Positions 31,218-40,879 of a stretch of DNA of 59,014 bases are shown here, piece after piece. Positions within the stretch are counted from its first letter, which is position 1; each line of letters opens with the position of its first letter. The DNA is from Legionella septentrionalis (GTDB taxonomy: Bacteria; Pseudomonadota; Gammaproteobacteria; Legionellales; Legionellaceae), in the NCBI RefSeq assembly GCF_003989745.1, contig NZ_RZGS01000013.1, forward strand, positions 1 through 59,014. The letters are read 5' to 3'. The notes beneath the pieces were generated by a model. It worked only from the letters and a program-made list of their open reading frames with translations. It ran no database searches and had not been told where the DNA came from. Position numbers and translations under genes: made by a program.

Positions 31218-32399
31218 ATGCAAAATGTCTATTTTAAGAACCAAGAACAACATTTTTTCCATTCTTTCCCTGCGAAAGAAAAAAATTCACTGCAGGCAAA
31301 ACCGCAGCAAGTTCTAGTCAATGCATTGGCACGAGAAGATTTAACGATTGCCGCCGATTTGCCTTCCCCATTGAAACCAAATTCTTTTGCATTGATAAAA
31401 AAAACAGATTGGCAGATTTTTTATGTTAATGCAGAAGCGGAGCCTTTGCTTTTAAATCCAGATGATTTCCCCAATAAAAGTGCGGTAGAAAATTTAAAAA
31501 AAATTCTGGCAAAAACGGCCTCCCCACAAATGCCACTATTACAAAACCTTATTATCCGCGCCGCCGTTGAAACTGTATTAGCTTCGGATGCGAAATTTAA
31601 TTTATGTGATGAAGTCGGGATTGGAGAATGCAAGCGGGGAAAATTCCTGTTTTCCAATGATTTTGGTCCTTGCCAAATCGTTTTTGCACGCTTAACCAAT
31701 GGTGATTATGCCCTCTTTCATGCGACCAAGATGGTACATAATAATGAAATGCAACAATTTGTTGATTTAATAAAAAAAGACGTGGTTGATGTCTTCGTTG
31801 TGCAAAAGCGCTCCCTTAAAGTCAACTTGGACAAAGCGCCAAGCCTTGCCATTTCTTTGGCTAAAGAGTTAGGCCGTTCTATTGTAAAACGCCTGGAAGT
31901 CGCTGATTATCATGGAATTGTTATTGATGGCCACAATAAACAAGTGATCATTGCCCCCAATGTAGTGAAGCAATTTTCGGGAAAAAAACTCGAAGTGCAA
32001 GGTGAGCTTATAAAACAAAACTATGAGCAGGGTATTGATATCAATCAAAGTATTTTTGATGCGTTTAAAGTGATGAATTTCGAATATAACAAATTACATA
32101 AAAAAACTGAAAGCCTTCCCAGTGTTGTTGTCGGCTTAGTCGAAATCCCTGGCGCATGGGTGATTGATGCAGCTATGTCGCTGCGTAAATCACACCCCCA
32201 TAACAACAATTCTACAACTTTCTTCCCCCAGGAGGAAAAACCTTTATCACTGGAAGAAAGCTTAAAAATTATTTGCGGCACACGCTACCAATACCATCAC
32301 ACCCTCACCAAAATTGATGATCTTGCAGAACCTTGCGAAGAAACCAATGCAACGACTAAAACTCAATCAAAAAAATCGGGGGGCTGCCTGCTGATGTAA
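31218..32399 (+). CDS. Unknown protein ending in a CaaX box (CLLM), probable effector
   Basis: I do not recognise the 393-residue product. It has no signal peptide and no clear transmembrane helix. The body looks globular (motifs such as NLCDEVGIGECKRGKF and DYHGIVIDGHNKQVIIAP), followed by a polar Thr/Lys-rich linker. The C-terminus KKSGGCLLM is Cys-aliphatic-aliphatic-Met after a short basic stretch, a farnesylation-type CaaX box. The last codons are TGC CTG CTG ATG TAA. Bacteria lack prenyltransferases for this motif, but Legionella effectors such as AnkB use the host's. ATG 31218 has GGATAA upstream; a TTG 16 codons earlier is less likely. It is convergent with glmM. Effector status and prenylation are inferred. 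Confidence 0.75.
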   Translation: MQNVYFKNQEQHFFHSFPAKEKNSLQAKPQQVLVNALAREDLTIAADLPSPLKPNSFALIKKTDWQIFYVNAEAEPLLLNPDDFPNKSAVENLKKILAKTASPQMPLLQNLIIRAAVETVLASDAKFNLCDEVGIGECKRGKFLFSNDFGPCQIVFARLTNGDYALFHATKMVHNNEMQQFVDLIKKDVVDVFVVQKRSLKVNLDKAPSLAISLAKELGRSIVKRLEVADYHGIVIDGHNKQVIIAPNVVKQFSGKKLEVQGELIKQNYEQGIDINQSIFDAFKVMNFEYNKLHKKTESLPSVVVGLVEIPGAWVIDAAMSLRKSHPHNNNSTTFFPQEEKPLSLEESLKIICGTRYQYHHTLTKIDDLAEPCEETNATTKTQSKKSGGCLLM

Positions 32400-32409
32400 C
32401 AGCCATAGA

Positions 32410-32452
32410 CCATCGCAAACGACTTAAGGCAAAAGCCTTAGTCACGCGATGG
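32410..32452. terminator. Bidirectional hairpin between the CaaX gene and glmM
   Basis: CCATCGC (32410-32416) pairs with GCGATGG (32446-32452). Inside, GACTTAAGGC pairs with GCCTTAGTC around AAAA with one bulge. It follows the plus-strand stop by 10 bases and overlaps the glmM stop. CATTCGTGTTTTT follows on the plus strand. Confidence 0.6.
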
Positions 32453-33809
32453 CATTCGTGTTTTTAAGTTGCGTTTCAATGTGTTTGATTTCTGCACAGA
32501 GTTCTTTGGCATAATGTTGTACTTGCGAACCATTCTGGCCTTCTACCATGATTCTTAATAATGGTTCTGTTCCGGAAGGCCGTAAAAGAACTCGTCCGTC
32601 ACCATTTAATTTTCTATCCAAAGCCTGTACGGCATCCAAAACTAATGCATGTTTAGCCAGTATACCTGCATGCTCGGTTTTTAAATTTACCAGTGCCTGC
32701 GGCAGCATCGTTATTCCCTCGCACAATTGTTGCAGGGTTTTCTGCTGCTTCACCATGATGGCTAATACCTGCAATGCAGCGACGATTCCATCGCCGGTGG
32801 TGGTTTTGTCAAGACACACCACATGCCCTGAGGATTCACCGCCAATACGCCAATTTTTTTCTTTCAAAGCCTCAAGTACATAGCGGTCACCCACCTGGGC
32901 CCGCAAGAAAGAAACCCCCATAGCGGCAATTGCTTTTTCCAAGCCGTAATTGCTCATCAAGGTACCGACTACTCCTCCCGACAGCAAGCCTTTTTGATGG
33001 CGATCTCGGGCGATGATGTAAATAATTTGATCACCATTGATTAAATTACCTTCAGCATCTACGAGAACCACCCGGTCACCATCACCATCTAAGCCAACGC
33101 CAATGTCGGCGCCTGTAGCTACCACTTGTTTGCACAAACTTTCAGGAGCAGTGGAGCCACAACCTTGATTAATATTAAATCCGTCTGGCTTATCGCCAAT
33201 GGCAATTACTTCAGCGCCTAATTCACTAAACACATTGGGTGCGATGTGATAAGTGGCCCCATTTGCACAATCCACGACGATTTTTAAGCCAGACAAGCGA
33301 GTTAAAGAAGGAATAGTGGACTTACAAAATTCGATGTAACGCCCTGGAGCATCCGTGATGCGGCTGGCTTTACCCAATTGCACAGAAGGTACGGTTTGCA
33401 ATTTTTTTTCCAACTCAGCTTCGATTTCCAATTCAATGCTGTCAGGTAATTTGCTTCCATCTGCCGAGAAAAATTTAATGCCGTTATCTTCAAATAAATT
33501 ATGCGAAGCGCTGATGACAATTCCAGCATTGGCCCGCAGCGTTTGCGTCAGATAAGCAATAGCTGGGGTGGGCATGGGGCCTAGCAGTTTTACATCCACT
33601 CCAGCTGCTGACAGCCCCGCTTCCAGAGCTGATTCCAGCATATAACCGGAAATACGAGTATCTTTGCCTATCAGTACTTTTTTGCGCTCTCCATTTGCCA
33701 AAACCCTGCCGACCGCCCAACCTAATTTTAAAATGAATTCAGGATTAATGCTGGATAAACCTACCTGGCCGCGAATTCCGTCGGTACCAAAATATTTACG
33801 CTGACTCAT
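32442..33809 (-). CDS. glmM: Phosphoglucosamine mutase
   Basis: Converts glucosamine 6-phosphate to glucosamine 1-phosphate for UDP-GlcNAc, peptidoglycan and LPS. The 455 residues show YFGTDGIRG, the phosphoserine motif VISASHN with Ser102, the Mg loop GLDGDGDR and the phosphate-binding [15 protein letters not shown]. The ATG overlaps the folP stop as ATGA (33806-33809), so the genes are coupled in the rlmE-ftsH-folP-glmM series. Confidence 0.97.
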   Translation of the reverse strand: MSQRKYFGTDGIRGQVGLSSINPEFILKLGWAVGRVLANGERKKVLIGKDTRISGYMLESALEAGLSAAGVDVKLLGPMPTPAIAYLTQTLRANAGIVISASHNLFEDNGIKFFSADGSKLPDSIELEIEAELEKKLQTVPSVQLGKASRITDAPGRYIEFCKSTIPSLTRLSGLKIVVDCANGATYHIAPNVFSELGAEVIAIGDKPDGFNINQGCGSTAPESLCKQVVATGADIGVGLDGDGDRVVLVDAEGNLINGDQIIYIIARDRHQKGLLSGGVVGTLMSNYGLEKAIAAMGVSFLRAQVGDRYVLEALKEKNWRIGGESSGHVVCLDKTTTGDGIVAALQVLAIMVKQQKTLQQLCEGITMLPQALVNLKTEHAGILAKHALVLDAVQALDRKLNGDGRVLLRPSGTEPLLRIMVEGQNGSQVQHYAKELCAEIKHIETQLKNTNAIA

Positions 33810-34684
33810 TCCTTTTCTATGCCTCCCTTAATAATGGCATCGACAACATGTAACGCTTGGCGCGTTTCCTCCACATCGTGCGTTCTGATTATAGTAACCC
33901 CCTGCAAAGCTGCAAATACAGAAATGGCAATACCTCCAACCAGCCGCTCTGAAACAGGTTTTTTCAATAGTATACCCAACGTACTTTTGCGCGAAACACC
34001 CAATAAGAGAGGGCGCTTATGCAGGTGGAACTCAGCCATACGCTTGACTAAGTTTAAATTATGTTGCACAGATTTACCGAAACCAAAACCTGGATCCAAA
34101 ATCAAATACTCTGGCGGAATGCCTGCTTGCTGACAAGCAATCATCCGTTCTTTAAAAAAATCATTAATTTCCGCAACTACATCCTTGGCATAACTGGGAT
34201 TATTTTGCATGGATTGAGGATGCCCTTGCATATGCATTAGGCAAACAGGCACGCCCAATGTGGCCGCCGTACTTAAAGCATTCTCACTGCGTAACCCCAT
34301 GATGTCGTTGATGCAGCCAACGCCAGCCGCCACTGCTTCCCGCATGACTTCCGCTTTATAGGTATCAATTGCCATGCAGACATCGCTGGCAGCTCGTATG
34401 CGTGCAATCACCGGCATTACGCGGTTAAGCTCTTCGGCCGCGGAAATTGGCTCTGCTCCAGGTTTTGAAGATTCCCCACCGATATCGATAAGATCAGCAC
34501 CTTCTGCAACCATGCGCATTGCTTGCTCATAAGCATGAATCGGGTCAAGAAATCGCCCGCCATCCGAGAAAGAATCCGGAGTAACATTCAGCACCCCCAT
34601 GATCAATGGCTTGTGTGACTGGGCGGGAAAAACCGGGGGGAAAGTACTACCCTTACACCAAAGACGAAACTGCTCGCTATTCAC
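33806..34684 (-). CDS. folP: Dihydropteroate synthase
   Basis: Condenses p-aminobenzoate with hydroxymethyl-dihydropterin diphosphate in folate synthesis; target of sulfonamides. The 292 residues show [43 protein letters not shown] and a final [12 protein letters not shown]. The only usable start is GTG at 34684, because a stop lies just upstream in frame and the next Met is inside the first motif. It lies 50 bases after ftsH and overlaps glmM by 4 bases. Confidence 0.97.
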   Translation of the reverse strand: MNSEQFRLWCKGSTFPPVFPAQSHKPLIMGVLNVTPDSFSDGGRFLDPIHAYEQAMRMVAEGADLIDIGGESSKPGAEPISAAEELNRVMPVIARIRAASDVCMAIDTYKAEVMREAVAAGVGCINDIMGLRSENALSTAATLGVPVCLMHMQGHPQSMQNNPSYAKDVVAEINDFFKERMIACQQAGIPPEYLILDPGFGFGKSVQHNLNLVKRMAEFHLHKRPLLLGVSRKSTLGILLKKPVSERLVGGIAISVFAALQGVTIIRTHDVEETRQALHVVDAIIKGGIEKE

Positions 34685-34734
34685 AATTTATTCTCAATAA
34701 AATTAGCTAGAAAGAATATATGCTGATGACACTG

Positions 34735-36663
34735 TCAATGCTCACGGGCGGGATCATCCACAGCTTTTTTAGCAAGCTTCACCGAGGAATCCTTATCCTG
34801 AAAATCACCGGAAGGAGGTGTTTTATCCAGTTTCACGCTGTCCCAATCCTCAGGCGGGGATGGAACTCTCCCGGACATGATTTCATTAATTTGTTTCACA
34901 TCGATCGTTTCGTATTTAATCAAGCCTTCTGCCATTAGATGCAGTTTATCCATATTTTCTGTAAGAATGTTCACGGCGCGTTGATAGTTTCTATCAATAA
35001 TTTGCCGCACTTCTTCATCGATTTGCTGAGCGGTTTGATCCGAAATTTCCTTGTTTTGCGTTACCGTACGGCCAAGAAATACTTCCCCTTCTTCCTGGCC
35101 AAATGTTAGTGGACCTAAGTTAGATAAACCCCAACTCGTAACCATTTTACGCGCAATTTCGGTGGCACGCATAATGTCATTAGAAGCACCTGTCGTCACG
35201 CTGTCGGCGCCAAAGATCAATTCCTCTGCCACACGGCCGCCAAATAAGCTGGCTAATTGACTTTCCAGGCGGCGTTTGCTGTGGCTGTAACGATCTTGCT
35301 CAGGTAAAAACATGGTAACGCCAAGCGCCCTGCCCCTAGGTATGATAGTGACTTTATAAACTGGATCATGTTCCGGCACCAGCAAACCTACGATGGCATG
35401 CCCAGCCTCATGGTATGCGGTCAATTTTTTCTCATTTTCATCCATTACCATGGAGCGGCGCTCTGCACCCATCATGATTTTATCCTTGGCCTTATCAAGC
35501 TCGAGCATGCCTACTTTACGCTTGTTAGCACGTGCGGCAAAAAGGGCTGCCTCATTGACCAAATTGGCAAGATCAGCACCTGAAAACCCAGGGGTTCCGC
35601 GGGCGATGGAAAGAACGTCTACATTCGTATCGATAGGCACTTTGCCCAAATGCACTTTGAGAATTTGCTCACGGCCACGTATATCCGGCAATGGCACCAC
35701 CACCTGGCGATCAAAACGGCCGGGACGCAACAGCGCGGGGTCAAGCACATCCGGGCGGTTTGTTGCAGCAATCACAATCACCCCTTCATTGCCTTCAAAC
35801 CCATCCATTTCTACCAATAATTGGTTTAAAGTCTGCTCGCGTTCATCATGCCCGCCACCGAGGCCCGCGCCACGATGGCGCCCTACTGCGTCAATTTCAT
35901 CGATAAAAATAATGCAGGGGGCTTGTTTTTTTGCCTGCTCGAACATATCGCGCACCCGCGATGCACCCACTCCGACAAACATTTCCACGAAATCGGAGCC
36001 GGAAATAGTAAAAAACGGAACCTTGGCTTCCCCAGCTACCGCTCTCGCCAGCAGGGTTTTACCTGTTCCAGGGGAACCCACGAGCAAAACGCCGCGCGGA
36101 ATACGCCCGCCCAATTTCTGAAATTTCGTTGGATCGCGCAAAAAATCAACCAATTCTTTAACTTCTTCCTTGGCTTCATCTACGCCAGCCACATCGGCAA
36201 ACGTGACTTTAACCTGATCCTCACCCAGCAGGCGGGCTCTTGAGCGCCCAAATGACATGGCACCACGGCCGCCGCCGCCCTGCATTTGCCGCATAAAGAA
36301 TACCCACACGCCAATCAGGAGCAGCATAGGGAACCAATTAATGAAGAGATGCAGTAAAAAGCTTTCTTGCTGTTTTTCCTGCCCGCTAATATCTACATTA
36401 TTTTTTAGCAATTCACCTAAAAGAGCACTGTCTTGCATGGGCATATACGTCACAAAACGGTGGTTATTTTTATTAACGCCACGAATAACCTTGCTGTCTT
36501 CAATGGTGACTGAATTGACCATCCCCTGATCCACTTCCTTGAGGAACTGGGTGTATGAAATTTTTTCAGTGGAGGCATGACGAGGGCCAAAGTTGCTGAA
36601 TACAGAAACGAGCACAATGGCTATAATCAACCATAAAAATAAATTTTTTACCATATCGTTCAA
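34735..36663 (-). CDS. ftsH: ATP-dependent zinc metalloprotease FtsH
   Basis: Membrane AAA+ protease that degrades misassembled membrane proteins and regulatory proteins. The 642 residues show two N-terminal helices (about 5-23 and 105-125), Walker [17 protein letters not shown], Walker [12 protein letters not shown], the [25 protein letters not shown] and the zinc site HEAGH. The frame opens with TTG-AAC-GAT-ATG. The TTG has GAGG eight bases upstream, while the ATG three codons later is too far from it, so I keep the TTG. It follows rlmE by 54 bases, as in many gammaproteobacteria. Confidence 0.97.
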   Translation of the reverse strand: MNDMVKNLFLWLIIAIVLVSVFSNFGPRHASTEKISYTQFLKEVDQGMVNSVTIEDSKVIRGVNKNNHRFVTYMPMQDSALLGELLKNNVDISGQEKQQESFLLHLFINWFPMLLLIGVWVFFMRQMQGGGGRGAMSFGRSRARLLGEDQVKVTFADVAGVDEAKEEVKELVDFLRDPTKFQKLGGRIPRGVLLVGSPGTGKTLLARAVAGEAKVPFFTISGSDFVEMFVGVGASRVRDMFEQAKKQAPCIIFIDEIDAVGRHRGAGLGGGHDEREQTLNQLLVEMDGFEGNEGVIVIAATNRPDVLDPALLRPGRFDRQVVVPLPDIRGREQILKVHLGKVPIDTNVDVLSIARGTPGFSGADLANLVNEAALFAARANKRKVGMLELDKAKDKIMMGAERRSMVMDENEKKLTAYHEAGHAIVGLLVPEHDPVYKVTIIPRGRALGVTMFLPEQDRYSHSKRRLESQLASLFGGRVAEELIFGADSVTTGASNDIMRATEIARKMVTSWGLSNLGPLTFGQEEGEVFLGRTVTQNKEISDQTAQQIDEEVRQIIDRNYQRAVNILTENMDKLHLMAEGLIKYETIDVKQINEIMSGRVPSPPEDWDSVKLDKTPPSGDFQDKDSSVKLAKKAVDDPAREH

Positions 36664-36717
36664 AGTCTTAACCTCTCTTGTGACGTAATTTTTTACGACG
36701 TAAGAATTATAACGTTA

Positions 36718-37338
36718 CTATAAATTATAGCCCTTAGCCAGCAAATAGGTTTCTCGCGAACGTGCCCTGGACGCCAACGGTTTACGAATCACCACTTGTG
36801 CAAATTGTTGCCGTGCATTTTTTATCAATTCATCAAACCCGCTGCCATGAAAAATCTTCATCAATAACACGCCACCAGGCTTTAGCATGTTGCTAGCAAA
36901 ATCAAAAGCCAATTCAGCCAGATACATTGCCCGGGGGATATCAATTGCACTTGCACCACTCATATTGGGGGCCATATCGGATAAAACAACATCCACTCCA
37001 CGTTTCGGCACGACTTGTTGTAATTCTTGCAGGATTTCATCCTCACGAAAATCGCCCAGAATAAACTGCACGTCCGCAAGTGCATCCATTGGCAATATAT
37101 CCAATGCAACAATTTTTCCGGAGCCTTTCAGTTTTTCGGTTACGTATTGAGTCCAGCCTCCAGGCGCAGCGCCTAAATCCACTACCGTCATACCGGGCTT
37201 TAATAAATTTTCCTTAAGATCAATTTCTTTAAGCTTATACACAGCGCGGCTGCGATAGCCTTCGATTTGTGCTTTTTTGACATAAGTATCGTCAAAATGT
37301 TCTTGCAACCAGCGTTTACTGCTTTTGGAGCGCGGCAT
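36718..37338 (-). CDS. rlmE: 23S rRNA (uridine(2552)-2'-O)-methyltransferase RlmE
   Basis: Methylates U2552 in the A-loop of 23S rRNA. The 206 residues show the FtsJ/RrmJ pattern: SRAVYKLKEID, the SAM loop VVDLGAAPGGWTQYV, ALDILPMD, the catalytic VLSDMAPNMSG and LLMKIFHGSGFDEL, with SRARSRETYLLAKGY at the end. It heads the ftsH-folP-glmM run on the minus strand and is divergent from yhbY. Confidence 0.96.
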   Translation of the reverse strand: MPRSKSSKRWLQEHFDDTYVKKAQIEGYRSRAVYKLKEIDLKENLLKPGMTVVDLGAAPGGWTQYVTEKLKGSGKIVALDILPMDALADVQFILGDFREDEILQELQQVVPKRGVDVVLSDMAPNMSGASAIDIPRAMYLAELAFDFASNMLKPGGVLLMKIFHGSGFDELIKNARQQFAQVVIRKPLASRARSRETYLLAKGYNL

Positions 37339-37469
37339 AACCCATCATTATGTTATGGAAGTTCCTTTATATCATACTGAAAAACGCTATCTTTTCCCAG
37401 CAAAACGTGCAATAATTTACCATTTTACTCAAAAGACAAAAACACCTTAATTATTTCTTCAGCAATAAA

Positions 37470-37483
37470 CTTGCAATTGCAAG
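37470..37483. repeat. 14-base perfect palindrome upstream of yhbY
   Basis: CTTGCAATTGCAAG lies 20 bases before the chosen yhbY start and in the divergent rlmE/yhbY region. It could be an operator for either gene. Confidence 0.35.
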
Positions 37484-37503
37484 CATTTTGGGAATTGGAA
37501 ACC

Positions 37504-37773
37504 GTGGATACCGCATTCAAACAAACCTTAAAAGCAAAAGCTCATCACTTAAAACCCGTTATCCTGATAGGCAGTAAGGGATTGACTCCGGCTGTAATTG
37601 AGGAAACACATGCGGCCCTGCTCGCACATGAATTGATCAAAGTTAAAATTAATGGCGCGGAAAAAGAAGATCGCCAAGCCATGGCTATTGAATTGTGTGA
37701 ACAATTGCAAGCTGAACTGGTACAACTGATCGGAAATACGGCGATAATTTACCGTAAGAATGATGAGAAATAA
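37504..37773 (+). CDS. yhbY: CRM-domain ribosome assembly RNA-binding protein YhbY
   Basis: Small RNA-binding protein associated with pre-50S particles. The product carries the CRM signature LKPVILIGSKGLTPAVIEE with the GxxG-type loop, then HELIKVKINGAEKEDR and QLIGNTAIIYR. I start at GTG 37504 (GGAA upstream), which gives 89 residues and aligns the N-terminus with E. coli YhbY. The frame is open to a TTG at 37471, but that lies in a palindrome. Confidence 0.9.
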   Translation: MDTAFKQTLKAKAHHLKPVILIGSKGLTPAVIEETHAALLAHELIKVKINGAEKEDRQAMAIELCEQLQAELVQLIGNTAIIYRKNDEK

Positions 37774-38073
37774 CATCTCACCCAAACTAAATCTGCTTAC
37801 ACATGCGATTTAAAACCGGGGCAATGTATATTTCGTGAAAACAGGCCGCAGATGCGTGATGGGTTAGCATGGGAATGCAGACGCACTGCTAAGCTTTACA
37901 AACGATGCCTGTTTGTATCACTCCCTACCTGCCATACCAAATTTATATAAGGATTTCATTATTTTTACCACACAAAGAATTTTTGCACCTGTTTATAAAA
38001 ACCTGGCTTTTTTAAAAAAAATTAGAATAATTTATCTTGATTGAAAACAATATATGCATTACCGTTTTACCCC
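37774..38073. other. 300-base intergenic region with a nested stem-loop
   Basis: No gene is supported between yhbY and the phosphatidyltransferase gene. It contains the structured element at 37839-37914 and an A/T-rich stretch at about 38005-38030. Confidence 0.5.
37839..37914 (+). ncRNA. Nested stem-loop element, possible structured RNA
   Basis: An outer stem AAACAGGC (37839-37846) / GCCTGTTT (37907-37914) encloses an inner stem TTAGCA (37864-37869) / TGCTAA (37887-37892). Both are perfect. The element lies 65 bases after yhbY. It may be a yhbY mRNA 3' structure, a small RNA or a miniature repeat. No family is recognised. Confidence 0.3.
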
Positions 38074-38634
38074 ATGATCCTACAATACATACCTAATGCC
38101 CTGACCATTGCTCGCTTGGTTTTGATTGCACCATTTTTGGTATTTCTTTATCAACAAGAGTATGACGGTGCTTTTTATATTTTTCTTTCTGCAGGCCTCA
38201 CCGATGGCTTGGACGGGTGGCTTGCCCGACATTTTCGCTGGCAAAGCAAATTCGGTTCCTTTATTGATCCGCTGGCTGACAAGCTCTTGATTGCATCTAG
38301 CTTTATTTCCTTGGCTTTAATCGGTAAATTAACCTGGTGGCTAGTCGCATTAGTTTTCTTACGAGATTTAACTATTTCCTTTGGCGTATTGGCTTGGTAT
38401 TGGCTTATTCAGCGCAAGCTTAGTTTTAATCCTACTTTTTTAAGTAAACTCAATACGGCCTTGCAATTACTGCTGGTAACTCTCTGTCTTTTTGAGTTGG
38501 CTTATTTTAACTTTTCACCCTACCTCACGGAAATATTAGTCTTATTCACGGCTTTTACGACTGCCGCCACTTACATTGACTATGTTTGGACTTGGGGAAG
38601 AAAAGCTTATCTAAGCCGGCATCCCGAGGCTTGA
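38074..38634 (+). CDS. CDP-alcohol phosphatidyltransferase (PgsA-like)
   Basis: Membrane enzyme that transfers a phosphatidyl group from CDP-diacylglycerol to an alcohol, probably glycerol 3-phosphate. The family motif DGxxAR(x8)Gx3Dx3D is complete in DGLDGWLARHFRWQ and GSFIDPLADK. The 186 residues have about five or six transmembrane helices. ATG 38074 is chosen although no good ribosome binding site precedes it; a TTG at 38041 is in frame. The next gene is hda, a pairing also known in pseudomonads. The exact alcohol substrate cannot be told from the sequence. Confidence 0.85.
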   Translation: MILQYIPNALTIARLVLIAPFLVFLYQQEYDGAFYIFLSAGLTDGLDGWLARHFRWQSKFGSFIDPLADKLLIASSFISLALIGKLTWWLVALVFLRDLTISFGVLAWYWLIQRKLSFNPTFLSKLNTALQLLLVTLCLFELAYFNFSPYLTEILVLFTAFTTAATYIDYVWTWGRKAYLSRHPEA

Positions 38635-38666
38635 TTAATTATTAACACGTTGTTTGGCTCACAGAC

Positions 38667-39356
38667 ATGAATCGACAATTGGCCCTGGCAATTCAACTGA
38701 ATGATGAAGCAACTCTTACGGATTTTTGTTGGGAAGGCAATCCTTTGTTGCAGCAACACATAACAGCCATCATGCAAAGCCACAACGAACGCTTTCTGTT
38801 TCTATGGGGGACAGAGGGAAGCGGAAAATCCCACCTTTTGCAAGCATGTTGTCACGCTAGCAAATCGCATGCCGCCATTTATTTGCCTTTAAATCTCTTA
38901 AAAGAATGGGGGCCGCAAGTACTTGATGGTTTGGAAGAACAAAAACTCATTTGTATTGATGATGTCGATGCCATAGCAAAAGACCGTGCTTGGGAAGAAG
39001 CTCTTTTCCATCTATACAATCGAGTTCGCGATAATGAAAGCGCCGTATTAATTATGTCAGGAAAACATTCGCCGGCACACACTCCCATTTCTTTGCCAGA
39101 TTTACGCTCACGCTTGAGCTGGGGGCTTGCATTGCAACTTCACGAATTAAGCGATGACAATAAAATTAATACTTTAATCGCCCGCGCGCAAAAGCGAGGG
39201 TTTGATTTACCGACCAATGTTGGGCAATTTCTATTAAACCGCTGTGCGCGCAACATGCATGACTTATTAACATTGCTGGACCGCCTCGATGAAGCATCTC
39301 TGATCGCGCAACGCAAAATAACCATTCCTTTCGTAAAAAATATACTTGGTGTTTAG
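38667..39356 (+). CDS. hda: DnaA regulatory inactivator Hda
   Basis: DnaA-family AAA+ protein that works with the DNA-loaded beta clamp to hydrolyse DnaA-bound ATP and prevent re-initiation. The 229 residues begin with a clamp-binding motif QLALAI (residues 4-9). Walker A is WGTEGSGKSH (47-56), Walker B is LICIDDVDA, and the sensor/arginine-finger region DLRSRLSWG is present. It lacks the DnaA DNA-binding domain. It lies 32 bases after the phosphatidyltransferase gene and ends 11 bases from a convergent gene. Confidence 0.92.
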   Translation: MNRQLALAIQLNDEATLTDFCWEGNPLLQQHITAIMQSHNERFLFLWGTEGSGKSHLLQACCHASKSHAAIYLPLNLLKEWGPQVLDGLEEQKLICIDDVDAIAKDRAWEEALFHLYNRVRDNESAVLIMSGKHSPAHTPISLPDLRSRLSWGLALQLHELSDDNKINTLIARAQKRGFDLPTNVGQFLLNRCARNMHDLLTLLDRLDEASLIAQRKITIPFVKNILGV

Positions 39357-39367
39357 GTTAAATCTTA

Positions 39368-40633
39368 CTATTGCAATGTTTTTATAGCGCTTAAGTCTTC
39401 CTGAGCGGTTTTTTCTTGATTTGGGAGTGGAGTAAAAAAACCAGCGCCCTTTAACCGCGGCGAAAGAGGAATAACATTGCTGCCCCTTTGTTCATTACCG
39501 GATTGCAGCAATGGTGTTTCTGTAGGGGTTAATGTTTGAATAGTTTGCTTTAAGGTGCTGACTTCTTGGCAATGGTTTATTTGCTGGTCAAGTTTTCTTT
39601 CCAATTTCTCAAGTTTTGCCAGCTGATGGGCTATTATTGCTTCATCTGCCAAGGCATCAATTTTTTCTTGATCCAGACCAAACCAGCGCCCCACCAAATT
39701 TTCAAGCCCCGGGCGTTCGATAAACCAATAAGTATACAAAGCAGCAAGTCCCACCGCCACGCTGACTAAAAGGATAGGCCAGAAAGTAGGCGCCACGGAA
39801 GCCACAAAAAAACCAGCAATGGCCATAGCCAAAGATTGCCCTGCAAAAAATCCACCGCCAAAAAAGAGGACGCCGGTAACTGCCGCAATCACAAGCTTCA
39901 TGATTCGAATATGCGGTGCGTGCAATCTGGTTTCGTATATTTCGCGCGCCTCATCCATGCTTTTATAGCGATGTTTGAGCATGGCAATCATTTCTTTTAA
40001 GCTATTTAACTCATTTAATGCATCTTCCCCTGATAATTGCTCCACCTTGGGATAATACTCATCAATTTTTTTTCTTAGTAATTTTATTTGCTCTATTTGC
40101 CTTAAAAAGACATCGATTAATTGAGACGATTCTTGTAATTTCACCCCTAGATTCGAGGAAATGGCTAATAAATCGAACCCATAAAATACCACCACCGACA
40201 AGAAAGAAAATGCTAAACCGGCAATAAAAATAACGGAAGAAGGTACAGCTTCGAACATCCCTAAAATAGCAGCGATGCCATCAAAACCTTCGCATATTGC
40301 CAAAACTGTGCCGGCAATAAGCAAAGCGACGAATTGCACCTTATTATACCAAGGGGCAGGCAGTTCATTTGTATTATCAATTTCCTCATTTTCAAGGAAG
40401 GAACCATGCAAGTCTTCCAGCAGAGCAGCACGCAAAGATTCCATTTTATAGCGAAGGGTTACAGGATATTGCGGGCTGGTTTTTAGCCAGGCTACTAATT
40501 CATGCCTGAAGATTTTCTCTTTGCTCCCAAATGGTTGGAAGAAATCTTGCTGAGTTTCGCTATCACTAATTGTCTGTTGCCTAATGCTGCCAATTAACTC
40601 CTGCGATTTTTCACTTAATGCCACCAGTTTCAT
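39368..40633 (-). CDS. Membrane protein with two helix pairs and coiled coil, possible effector
   Basis: Not recognised. The 421 residues have a soluble N-terminus (1-95), hydrophobic helices at about 99-127 and 131-158, a charged coiled-coil segment (165-240), further helices at about 244-304, and a second coiled region (325-360) before a polar C-terminus with QEKTAQED. There is no signal peptide. I start at ATG 40633 with AGGCGA upstream; the longer frame begins at GTG 40669. It lies next to another minus-strand gene of the same architecture (40880-42208). Such hairpin/coiled-coil proteins are common among Dot/Icm substrates; that role is inferred. Confidence 0.65.
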   Translation of the reverse strand: MKLVALSEKSQELIGSIRQQTISDSETQQDFFQPFGSKEKIFRHELVAWLKTSPQYPVTLRYKMESLRAALLEDLHGSFLENEEIDNTNELPAPWYNKVQFVALLIAGTVLAICEGFDGIAAILGMFEAVPSSVIFIAGLAFSFLSVVVFYGFDLLAISSNLGVKLQESSQLIDVFLRQIEQIKLLRKKIDEYYPKVEQLSGEDALNELNSLKEMIAMLKHRYKSMDEAREIYETRLHAPHIRIMKLVIAAVTGVLFFGGGFFAGQSLAMAIAGFFVASVAPTFWPILLVSVAVGLAALYTYWFIERPGLENLVGRWFGLDQEKIDALADEAIIAHQLAKLEKLERKLDQQINHCQEVSTLKQTIQTLTPTETPLLQSGNEQRGSNVIPLSPRLKGAGFFTPLPNQEKTAQEDLSAIKTLQ

Positions 40634-40879
40634 CGTTATCGCCTGACTTGGTTGAGTGGATGCAACCACTTGCCCATATAATGAGCTAAAGAATAAAAAA
40701 GAACCTTATTGTACAGTAATTTATTAAAATTTTAAAAAAAATTTATACATAATTATTTCCGTTAAGAACATATTGCAGCATGGGGAAAGCGGTAGGATTC
40801 GCTGTTGCTGCGGCGAGGTGAAATTATTGACGCACTGTAAATGGGTAATTATGCATAGGCATACAGTATGCTAGCATAG

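Noticed and set aside
35393-36121. 242-codon plus-strand frame opposite ftsH
   Set aside because: It overlaps the strongly conserved AAA+ domain of ftsH and shows no domain or ribosome binding site of its own.
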